NCBI GenBank assembly: GCA_023139655.1
Contig: JAGLNE010000114.1
Coordinates: forward strand, 1-8,877
Direction: 5' to 3'
Length of the DNA stretch: 8,877 nt
DNA from: Candidatus Parcubacteria bacterium
Lineage (GTDB): Bacteria > Patescibacteriota > Patescibacteriia > Patescibacteriales > UBA12075
Shown: piece after piece, positions 1 through 5,306 of the stretch
Position numbering within the stretch: position 1 is the stretch's first letter
Layout: each line of letters begins with the position of its first letter
Position numbers and translations under genes: made by a program
Notes under the pieces: generated by a model
What the model was told of the DNA's origin: nothing
What the model saw: the letters and a program-made list of their open reading frames with translations, nothing else
Database searches by the model: none

Positions 1-1
1 C

Positions 2-280
2 CAAATTACAAATAACAAACAAATTACAAATTCAAAATTACAAATTTTAACCTTTTACAGAACTATAAATATTAATAATGCGAAATTTATTTATGACAAA
101 TCTTCAATCAATAAAGATAGTAAAGTACCGGAATTGCGCGAGTATTCTCTCTCTTATTTACATCATTTATTCAAAATAAAAGAACCGCTAGGCCAGCGCT
201 TGGCCACGCTTAACAATCTTGAATTCTATCTTGACTTAATGCAAAGCATTAGGCAAAGTATAAATAAGGGTACACTTTAA
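2..280 (+). CDS. tgt: Queuine/tRNA-guanine transglycosylase-like protein, C-terminal part, zinc ligands missing
   Basis: The frame is open from position 2 to the TAA at 278-280, 92 residues. The final 50 or so match the C-terminal end of bacterial Tgt, the enzyme that exchanges guanine-34 of GUN-anticodon tRNAs for a queuosine precursor. The segments YLHHLFKIKEPLGQRL and NLEFYLDLMQSIRQSI correspond to the family blocks AYLHHL...LGxRLxTIHNLxxY, and ININNAKF to the upstream NAKF/NARF block. In the family this region holds a structural zinc site, CxCxxC plus a His in TIHNL. Here the aligned residues are S-x-V-x-x-L (in KDSKVPELREYS) and Asn (TLNNL), so all four ligands are gone. The first 15 codons lie in an AT-rich repeat and are not family-like. 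It is either a zinc-free variant or a 5'-damaged remnant. The family assignment is secure; functional status is open. Confidence 0.75.
   Translation, partial: QITNNKQITNSKLQILTFYRTININNAKFIYDKSSINKDSKVPELREYSLSYLHHLFKIKEPLGQRLATLNNLEFYLDLMQSIRQSINKGTL
3..45. repeat. AT-rich short repeat, three AAATTACAAAT units
   Basis: AAATTACAAAT occurs at 3-13, 21-31 and 35-45, separated by A/C-rich spacers. The stretch has the character of low-complexity intergenic repeats rather than of a conserved coding region. It nevertheless stays open in the frame of the following Tgt-like fragment, where it would encode a Q/I/T/N-rich run. It may mark an in-frame insertion or the point where the tgt gene was truncated; the window edge prevents a decision. 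Confidence 0.6.
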
Positions 281-299
281 ACTAATAAGGAGGTGTGTT

Positions 300-443
300 T
301 TGAGCAAAGTCATAATAAGTCTGGTTGAAAGCGAGCACAAATTAAGTGTTAAGAGTTTTGTCAGCAGTATGGAAAAAGTAGGTATAAAAGTAATACTTAT
401 TACAAGAAACGGAGAAACTGTTTATAAACCAAAAAAGAATTAA
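300..443 (+). CDS. Small protein of unknown function, 47 aa, TTG start
   Basis: A near-perfect Shine-Dalgarno sequence, AAGGAGGT at 287-294, lies 5 nt before a TTG at 300. From there 47 codons run to TAA at 441-443, and no ATG or GTG in this frame fits that site. The protein begins MSKVIISLVESEHKLSVKSF. It is basic, with a Lys-rich tail (KPKKN) and no membrane segment or signal peptide. The segment VILITRNGETVYKP loosely recalls the ITRNGKPVAV strand of Phd/YefM antitoxins, but the rest of that fold is absent, so no function is assigned. It starts 19 nt after the tgt stop and may be cotranscribed with it. The ribosome binding site is the main support for its being real. Confidence 0.55.
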   Translation: MSKVIISLVESEHKLSVKSFVSSMEKVGIKVILITRNGETVYKPKKN

Positions 444-512
444 AACAAAGAAAATAGCAAAATAGCCTGTGGGTTAACTATGGACTATGTTTTATTTGTA
501 TGGGAAATAAGC

Positions 513-541
513 TTGACTTTTTAGTCTGTTTCTGATATATT
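513..541 (+). promoter_or_regulatory. Strong sigma70-type promoter for rnpB
   Basis: TTGACT at 513-518 is followed after 17 nt by TATATT at 536-541, with an extended -10 TG at 533-534. Transcription would begin around 548, some 15-25 nt before the paired 5' end of the RNase P RNA, so 5' trimming is expected. Nothing else gene-like is seen between 444 and 512. Confidence 0.75.
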
Positions 542-642
542 ACGAGTGTTGTTTTGACCTTTAAATTTCATAAATATCAGGGTAAGCGGATAGCTAATCA
601 AATCTCGTTTTTCGATTTTTGGTAGGAAAGTCCGGACTCTAC

Positions 643-669
643 CCATTGCTTCGCACTGCGGAGCAGTGG
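643..669 (+). repeat. 27-nt hairpin in rnpB, equal to the cassette ends without the interior
   Basis: CCATTGCTTCGCA (643-655), a single C, then TGCGGAGCAGTGG (657-669) form a 13-bp stem with two G-U pairs. The first arm equals the first 13 nt of the cassette at 968, and the second equals its last 13 nt (1078-1090). It lies between the CR-I block and the GGGTAACGCCCAC hairpin. In E. coli RNase P RNA this is about where the 5' strand of pseudoknot P6 sits. Confidence 0.85.
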
Positions 670-733
670 AATTGGCAGTGGGTAACGCCCACCAGGGGTA
701 ACCCTAGGGAAAGTGCCGCAGAGACTATACTAA

Positions 734-856
734 CTATTGCTTCGCACTAGACCGCGGAATTAACGCGGATCAATACGCGGAATTAACGCTGAAAGAATCA
801 GCGTAATATCTGCGTAGCAATCTGCGTAAAATCAGCGGACTACTGCGGAGCAGTAG
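734..856 (+). repeat. 123-nt nested-palindrome cassette, copy A, inside rnpB (P12 position)
   Basis: The cassette has terminal hairpins at 734-750 (imperfect, loop TTC) and 840-856 (7-bp stem, loop GGA). Alternatively the two ends pair with each other over 13 bp. The interior folds as stacked arms: CCGC 752-755 with GCGG 835-838; ACGCGGAT 763-770 with 820-827; TACGCGGA 774-781 with 809-816; and apical ACGCTG 786-791 with CAGCGT 799-804. A 14-nt direct repeat, CGCGGAATTAACGC, occurs at 753-766 and 776-789. The flanking RNase P blocks remain intact, so the cassette sits in a peripheral helix. Confidence 0.93.
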
Positions 857-967
857 AAAAAAGGTGAAAAGTTGCTTGGTGTTATTTGTTCTCGAGACAA
901 GTAGCTACAAGCTTCGCTCCCTGGTGACAGGGAATGCGTGGTAAACCCTGCCTGGAGCAAGAACAAA

Positions 968-1090
968 CCATTGCTTCGCAATGGACCGCGGAATTAACGC
1001 GGATCAATACGCGGAATTAACGCTGAAAGAATCAGCGTAATATCCGCGTAGGTATCCGCGTAAAATCAGCGGACCGCTGCGGAGCAGTGG
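968..1090 (+). repeat. 123-nt nested-palindrome cassette, copy B, inside rnpB (P16/P17 position)
   Basis: It has the same length as copy A and differs at 10 of 123 positions by eye (about 92% identity). The terminal hairpins are CCATTGC-TTC-GCAATGG (968-984) and CCGCTGC-GGA-GCAGTGG (1074-1090). Two U-to-C changes turn G-U pairs of copy A into G-C pairs (1045 and 1057), and two base pairs change on both sides together. It is inserted between the GGAGCAAGAACAAA block and the GGT/P18 region, where P16/P17 normally lie. Confidence 0.93.
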
Positions 1091-1199
1091 AACAAGTGGT
1101 TCGCATGAGGCGTTTGGCAACAAGCGTCCCAGATAAATGGCTATACTAGACAGAATCCGGCTTATAGCTTGCCCTGATATTTTTGAGATTTAATTTTAA

Positions 1200-1283
1200 A
1201 CACGAAAGGAACGAAAAATAACGAAAAAAACGAACGTAAATATATTTTTCGTTTATTTTCGTTGCTTTTCGTTTCGTTCGTGT
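1200..1283. repeat. ACGAAA-rich inverted repeat, copy 1
   Basis: ACACGAA (1200-1206) and TTCGTGT (1277-1283) are the outer ends of two arms of about 35 nt built from tandem AACGAAA-like units. The arms pair almost throughout, with a few mismatches and a bulge. The right end lies 6 nt before the ATG at 1290, so the hairpin would occupy most of the mRNA leader. A second copy lies at 2731-2808. Confidence 0.85.
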
Positions 1284-1289
1284 ATCTCT

Positions 1290-2726
1290 ATGAAGAAGTC
1301 GGAATTAATTTTTTCATTCCTTTTAGTGCCTTTGGATTTTTTAATGATCGTCCTGGCCGGAATGAGCGCCTACTATATCCGCTATGCGGATTTTTTCCAG
1401 GCGTACAGGCCGGCGATTTTTGATCTTGGATTAAACGAATATTTACAAGCCGTCATTGTAGTGGCGGTTTTATGGTTAATAATTTTCGCTTTAAGCGGCC
1501 TGTATTCTATCAAAGGCTCGCGTAATCTGGTAAAAGAATTATATCAGGTAGTATCAGGGTGCTCAACCGGTTTTGTGCTGGTTGTGGTAATCATATTTAT
1601 CCGTCACGAATTATTTGATTCACGCTTTATAGTGTTGGCTAGCTTTATTCTATCTATCCTTTATATTTCGTTTGCCCGCACCATAATCAGGGTTATCCAG
1701 CGCCAGCTGTTTAGGACCGGTATTGGCGTGCATAAAGTTATTCTTGTTGGCAATACAAAAACCACTGATAATTTAATCCAGGAATTTTCCTCCTCGCCTT
1801 GCTCCGGATATGATGTGGTAAAAAGGCTCCGCGATTTTAACATTGAAACCGCCCAGGAGCTCTCCGAGTTGATGAAGATAAAAGAAATAGACGAGATTAT
1901 TCAGAGCGATCCTAATTTGTCCAAGGTAGAGACACTCAGGATGTTTGATTTTGCCGATGAGCATCATATTGCCTTTAAGTACGCGGCTGACCTTTTGGGC
2001 ACAAAAGTACTTAAGACCGAAGCGCATGAAATTGCCGGGATCCCGGTAATAGAAGTAAAGAAAACGCCGCTGGACGGCTGGGGACGGATCATCAAGCGAT
2101 TTTTTGATATTTTTGGGGCTTTGATATTAATAATTTTGCTGTCGCCGGTGTTTGTTATTACCGCGATAATAATCAAGATAGATTCGCGCGGGCCGATTTT
2201 TTACCTGGATTATCGCACCGGACAATATGGCAGGCGTTTTCTTTTTTATAAATTTCGTTCCATGCTATCCCATCTTTGCGACGGAGAAGGCCCGAGCGCG
2301 ACCAGAGAAGGCAATAAAATGCTTGGAGAGCTGATGGCTAGCCAGGCTCAAAATACCCGTCTCTTTGATCCATTACACAAGATACAAGACGACCCCAGGG
2401 TAACGCGTGTCGGCAAGTTTATTCGCCGCTGGAGCCTGGATGAATTGCCGCAGCTCGTTAACGTGCTTAAGGGTGATATTTCCCTGGTCGGGCCCAGACC
2501 GCATATGACCCTGGAAACAGCTAAATACGAGAGACAACATAAAAAGGTATTGACCCTAAAGCCGGGAATAACCGGCATGGCCCAGATATCCGGCCGCAGT
2601 GATCTGTCGTTTGAAGAAGAAGTTAAATTGGATACCTATTACATAGAGAATTGGTCATTACTCTTTGATTTGGCTATACTGCTTAGAACGCCATTTGCCG
2701 TACTTCGGGGCCGGAAAGTAGAGTAA
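1290..2726 (+). CDS. Polyprenyl-phosphate sugar-1-phosphate transferase (WcaJ/WbaP-type)
   Basis: This 478-aa membrane enzyme belongs to the bacterial sugar transferase family (PF02397). It transfers a sugar-1-phosphate from a nucleotide sugar to undecaprenyl phosphate, the committed first step of a lipid-linked glycan. Hydrophobic segments lie near residues 7-30, 52-70, 92-104 and 112-128, then a Rossmann-like CoA_binding_3 region begins at HKVILVGNTKT (148-158). The catalytic domain starts at KRFFDIFG (269-276) with the reentrant membrane helix to about 297. It contains GPIFYLDYRTG, YKFRSM (320-325), SLDELPQ with the Asp-Glu dyad D384-E385, LVGPRP (399-404) and PGITGMAQISGR (425-436). The loop 326-366 seems longer than usual. 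Length is normal for the two-domain form. The start follows an inverted repeat directly and has no Shine-Dalgarno sequence. It is first in the glycan cluster; the sugar cannot be read from sequence. Confidence 0.93.
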   Translation: MKKSELIFSFLLVPLDFLMIVLAGMSAYYIRYADFFQAYRPAIFDLGLNEYLQAVIVVAVLWLIIFALSGLYSIKGSRNLVKELYQVVSGCSTGFVLVVVIIFIRHELFDSRFIVLASFILSILYISFARTIIRVIQRQLFRTGIGVHKVILVGNTKTTDNLIQEFSSSPCSGYDVVKRLRDFNIETAQELSELMKIKEIDEIIQSDPNLSKVETLRMFDFADEHHIAFKYAADLLGTKVLKTEAHEIAGIPVIEVKKTPLDGWGRIIKRFFDIFGALILIILLSPVFVITAIIIKIDSRGPIFYLDYRTGQYGRRFLFYKFRSMLSHLCDGEGPSATREGNKMLGELMASQAQNTRLFDPLHKIQDDPRVTRVGKFIRRWSLDELPQLVNVLKGDISLVGPRPHMTLETAKYERQHKKVLTLKPGITGMAQISGRSDLSFEEEVKLDTYYIENWSLLFDLAILLRTPFAVLRGRKVE

Positions 2727-2730
2727 TTAA

Positions 2731-2808
2731 ACACGAAAGGAACGAAAAGTAACGAAAGAAACGAATGTTATATTCGTTATTTTCGTTGTTAATTCGTTTA
2801 ATTCGTGT
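2731..2808. repeat. ACGAAA-rich inverted repeat, copy 2
   Basis: ACACGAA at 2731-2737 and TTCGTGT at 2802-2808 bound a 78-nt imperfect palindrome of the same family as 1200-1283. The shared left arm is ACACGAAAGGAACGAAAA. It begins 4 nt after the preceding stop codon and ends 5 nt before the ATG at 2814, filling the whole intergenic space. Confidence 0.85.
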
Positions 2809-2813
2809 ATAGA

Positions 2814-3920
2814 ATGAGGGTTGCTTTAATCCATGATCATTTGATGCAAAGAGGCGGAGCCGAAAAGGTGCTGCAGGTTTTGGCTGCCATGTATCCGGAG
2901 GCGCCAATTTATACTTTAATGTACGACCAAAAAGTAATTGATGATTTTTTCCCTGGCCGCAAAATAGAGGCTTCCATAATCCAGCGTCTGCCCGGGGGCA
3001 AGCGTTTTTACCGCTGGTTTATGCCGTTTATGCCTATGGCGGTAGAGTTTTTTGATCTGCGGTTTTTTGACTTGGTAATATCCAGTACCAGTTCCTTTGC
3101 CAAGGGAGTTATTACCGCCCCGGACACCTTTCATGTTTGCTACTGCCATACGCCGACCAGATATCTTTGGAGCGATACCCACCAATATATCAATGAGCTT
3201 AACTATAATAAATATTTCAAAAAAATAATATCCTTGATACTCAATTATGTCCGTATCTGGGACAGGCAAGCCGCGGACCGGGTTGACTTTTTTATTACCA
3301 ATTCCAGGACCTCGCTTAAACGGCTGAAAAAGTATTATAAGCGCGATGCGCCTATCGTTTACCCCTCAATTGATATTAACGAGTTTTATGTGTCAGGCAA
3401 GACACATGATTACTATCTGGCTGGTTGCCGTTTGGTGCCGTACAAAAGGATAGATATCGTAATTAAGGCCTTTAAAGAGCTGGGAAAGCCGCTCAAAATA
3501 TTTGGCGACGGCATAGACAAAGAGCGCTTGATGGAACTAAGCTCAGGCGCTGATAATATAGAATTTCTTGGGCGGGTCAGTGAAAAAGAAAAGGCCCGGC
3601 TCTATAGCGAATGCAAAGCCTTTATTAACCCGCAGTTGGAAGATTTTGGCATTACGCCCTTAGAAGCCATGGCCTCGGGCCGGCCGGTAATTGCCCGAAA
3701 CGCGGGCGGTTCGCTTGAGAATATAATAGAAGGGGAGACGGGCGTGTTTTTTGAGAGTGAGTCGGCCGACGGGATAATTGAAGCGGTCAGAAAATTGGAA
3801 GCTATGGATATTGATCCAGACAAAATAAGAGAACACGCAAGCCGTTTTTCTGAAGAAAGATTTATGCGTGAAATAGGGTCAATTATAGAAAGCGAATATA
3901 AAAAATACAAGGAGAGTTAA
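2814..3920 (+). CDS. GT4-family glycosyltransferase
   Basis: This 368-aa GT-B fold, retaining glycosyltransferase of family GT4 would add a sugar from a nucleotide donor to the lipid-linked glycan at the cytoplasmic face. The N-terminal domain starts MRVALIHDHLMQRGGAEKVL, with the glycine-rich acceptor-side loop GGAE at residues 14-17, and carries YCHTPTRYLW (110-119), typical of the WbaZ-like branch. The donor domain has GCRLVPYKRID (204-214, Arg206 and Lys211) and the EX7E motif in EDFGITPLEAMASG (E276 and E284). ATG 2814 is preferred because the alternative GTG at 2805 lies inside the inverted repeat and adds only MYR before the family-typical start. No Shine-Dalgarno sequence is seen. There are no membrane segments. 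Donor and acceptor sugars are unknown. Confidence 0.92.
   Translation: MRVALIHDHLMQRGGAEKVLQVLAAMYPEAPIYTLMYDQKVIDDFFPGRKIEASIIQRLPGGKRFYRWFMPFMPMAVEFFDLRFFDLVISSTSSFAKGVITAPDTFHVCYCHTPTRYLWSDTHQYINELNYNKYFKKIISLILNYVRIWDRQAADRVDFFITNSRTSLKRLKKYYKRDAPIVYPSIDINEFYVSGKTHDYYLAGCRLVPYKRIDIVIKAFKELGKPLKIFGDGIDKERLMELSSGADNIEFLGRVSEKEKARLYSECKAFINPQLEDFGITPLEAMASGRPVIARNAGGSLENIIEGETGVFFESESADGIIEAVRKLEAMDIDPDKIREHASRFSEERFMREIGSIIESEYKKYKES
3909..3914 (+). promoter_or_regulatory. Shine-Dalgarno site for the second GT4 gene
   Basis: AAGGAG lies within the last codons of the preceding gene, 9 nt before the ATG at 3924. The genes are separated by 3 nt, so translational coupling is likely. This contrasts with the first two genes of the cluster, which have repeat hairpins instead of such a site. 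Confidence 0.75.
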
Positions 3921-3923
3921 AAC

Positions 3924-5066
3924 ATGAAAATCGGAATTGACATCCGGGCGTTTATGGATGATAATTTTAGCGGTATTCCGGAATACACGTATAATTTACT
4001 AAAGGAGATTTTTAGGCTGGATAAAAACAATCAATACATATTGTTTTATAATTCCTTTGGTGATTATAGCCGTCAGATCCCGCGCCTTAAGGCGGCTAAC
4101 GTTAAAATTGTCCACACAGCTTATCCCAATAAAGTTTTTAATAATGTTTTACAGCGGATTTTGTATTGGCCCAAAATTGACCGGCTGCTCAATGTCGATC
4201 TTTTTTTTGTGCCCAATATAGCTTATATTGCCCTTTCGGCTAAGGCCCGAAGCATATTAACGATTCATGACCTGTCGTTTCTCCGTTATCCCGAATTTTA
4301 TTCTCCCAAGCGCCAAATGTGGCACCGCGTAATGAATATTAAGAAAATGGCAAAACGTTTTGACAGGATAGTGGCGGTTAGCGAGCATACCAAAAAAGAC
4401 ATTATTGAACTCTGCAACGTAGATCCCGGACGGGTGAAAGTTATTTATTCCGGGGTGGGCGCGCAGTACCGGCCTTTGGCACCGGGAGACAAAGATCGCG
4501 AGCGGGTAAAAAAGCACTATGATCTACCGGATAAGTTTATTCTTTTTTTAAGCACGATCGAGCCGAGAAAGAATTTACGCGGCCTAATTAAAGCATTTGA
4601 TTTGATGAGGAGTGAACATCCGACGCTAAAAGACTATAGGCTTATACTGGCCGGCTCAAAGGGTTGGCGTTACAAGGAAGCTCTTCGCGCTTGGCACGAC
4701 TCCGCGTATAAGGAAGATATTAGATTTATTGGCTATGTTCGACCCGAAGATAAGCCGGCGATTTATAATTTGGCCGCCTTATTTGCTTATCCATCATTCT
4801 ATGAAGGCTTTGGCTTTCCACCGCTTGAGGCCATGGCCAGCGCGACACCGGTTATAACCAGCGCGGCAAGCAGCTTACCCGAGGTGGCCGGTGATTCGGC
4901 TTTGCTTATTAATCCGGAAAACGCGCGTGAGATTGCCAGCGCGATGGCAGCCGTTCTAAGTGATACAAAATTGCGGGGAGATATGATCGTGAACGGGCTT
5001 AAACAATCAGGACGCTTCAGCTGGGAGGCCAGCGCCAAGGCGTATTTGGACTTGTTTAATTATTAG
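3924..5066 (+). CDS. GT4-family glycosyltransferase (MtfB-like)
   Basis: This 380-aa cytoplasmic GT-B glycosyltransferase is of the GT4 mannosyltransferase-B-like type and probably makes a second extension of the glycan begun by the gene at 1290. It starts MKIGIDIRAF...SGIPEYTYNL, the usual opening of this subgroup, in which the glycine of the first loop contacts substrate. TIHDLSFLRYPEFY lies at 113-126, a region typical of the subgroup. The donor domain shows FLSTIEPRKNL (208-218), AGSKGW (243-248) and the EX7E motif in EGFGFPPLEAMAS (E294 and E302), followed by SSLPEVAGDSALL. Length and motifs are complete. It overlaps the operon context of the gene before it by 3-nt spacing and a clear Shine-Dalgarno site. 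The mannosyl specificity common in the family is only an inference here. Confidence 0.93.
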   Translation: MKIGIDIRAFMDDNFSGIPEYTYNLLKEIFRLDKNNQYILFYNSFGDYSRQIPRLKAANVKIVHTAYPNKVFNNVLQRILYWPKIDRLLNVDLFFVPNIAYIALSAKARSILTIHDLSFLRYPEFYSPKRQMWHRVMNIKKMAKRFDRIVAVSEHTKKDIIELCNVDPGRVKVIYSGVGAQYRPLAPGDKDRERVKKHYDLPDKFILFLSTIEPRKNLRGLIKAFDLMRSEHPTLKDYRLILAGSKGWRYKEALRAWHDSAYKEDIRFIGYVRPEDKPAIYNLAALFAYPSFYEGFGFPPLEAMASATPVITSAASSLPEVAGDSALLINPENAREIASAMAAVLSDTKLRGDMIVNGLKQSGRFSWEASAKAYLDLFNY

Positions 5067-5068
5067 AG

Positions 5069-5158
5069 TGTCATTCTGACCCCGCATTTGCGGGGGAAGA
5101 ATCCCGTGGACACAGCCACGAGATCCTTCACTCCGCTAGCGCTTCGTTCAGGATGACA
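5069..5158. repeat. 90-nt palindromic repeat, TGTCATTCTGA...TCAGGATGACA
   Basis: The ends TGTCATTCTGA (5069-5079) and TCAGGATGACA (5148-5158) pair with one mismatch. Inside are the hairpins CCCCGC-ATTT-GCGGGG and CGTGG-ACACAG-CCACG. Elements with these ends are a familiar class of dispersed intergenic palindromes in diverse bacteria. It begins 2 nt after the stop codon of the second GT4 gene and could stabilise the mRNA 3' end or weaken read-through into the next gene. Confidence 0.85.
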
Positions 5159-5187
5159 ATTGTTTGTATTATTTGATTATAAATTCA

Positions 5188-5217
5188 TTAGACTTTTTAT
5201 TTTTATTTTGATAATAT
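5188..5217 (+). promoter_or_regulatory. Candidate promoter for the Wzy-TPR gene
   Basis: TTAGAC (5188-5193) is followed after 18 nt by TAATAT (5212-5217), with an extended -10 TG at 5209-5210. This would give a leader of about 80 nt. A second TTGACT at 5256-5261 lacks a well-spaced -10. The rest of 5159-5306 is AT-rich with no gene seen. Confidence 0.45.
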
Positions 5218-5306
5218 AGTACTATACATTGGGCAAATATGTGGATAGAAAAAATTTGACTAATAGAGATTAAAATATTCTAATAATAAATTATAAATAA
5301 AATTAT

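Larger units (their letters stand above)
572..1182 (+). ncRNA. rnpB: RNase P RNA (type A-like), enlarged by two repeat cassettes
   Basis: This is the catalytic RNA that removes 5' leaders from tRNA precursors. Conserved blocks appear in order: AGGAAAGTCCGGACTC (about 624-639), GGGTAACGCCCACC (about 680-693), GAAAGTGCCGCAGAGA (about 709-724), AAGGTGAAAAG, GTGGTAAACCC, GGAGCAAGAACAAA, TCCCAGATAAATGG, and ACAGAATCCGGCTTAT near the 3' end. P4 pairs 628-635 with 1157-1163 and keeps the universally bulged U (T631). P2 pairs 590-596 with 1138-1144. P18 is 1109-1116/1121-1128 with a GCAA tetraloop. P1 joins AAATATCAGGGTAAGC (572-587) to 1167-1182 and can extend outward to about 561/1193. A GGT at 1098-1100 is placed like the tRNA-CCA-binding motif. 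The region is 611 nt; subtracting two 123-nt cassettes, in the P12 and P16/P17 positions, leaves about 365 nt, near the 377 nt of E. coli. Exact ends depend on processing. Confidence 0.96.

Noticed and set aside
300..443. Phd/YefM-type antitoxin
   Set aside because: Only one short strand resembles the family; the N-terminal DNA-binding part is absent and no toxin gene is adjacent.
444..512. Terminator or small RNA between the 47-aa ORF and the rnpB promoter
   Set aside because: No GC-rich hairpin with a T-tract was found; the stretch looks like plain AT-rich spacer.
734..1090. Possible CRISPR-like array from the repeated units in rnpB
   Set aside because: There are only two long copies, internally palindromic, with conserved RNase P sequence between them rather than variable spacers of constant length.
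643..1090. Self-splicing intron or intervening sequence in rnpB
   Set aside because: The cassettes show none of the conserved group I or group II core elements I could recognise, and they sit in peripheral helices where the RNA can remain intact. Excision cannot be excluded without RNA data.
2805..2813. GTG at 2805 as the start of the first GT4 gene
   Set aside because: It lies within the inverted repeat and would add only MYR before MRVALIHDH, the typical start of the family.
5256..5286. TTGACT at 5256 as the main promoter of the Wzy-TPR gene
   Set aside because: The best following -10 (TAATAA at 5281) is 19 nt away and weak; the extended -10 at 5209-5217 looks better.
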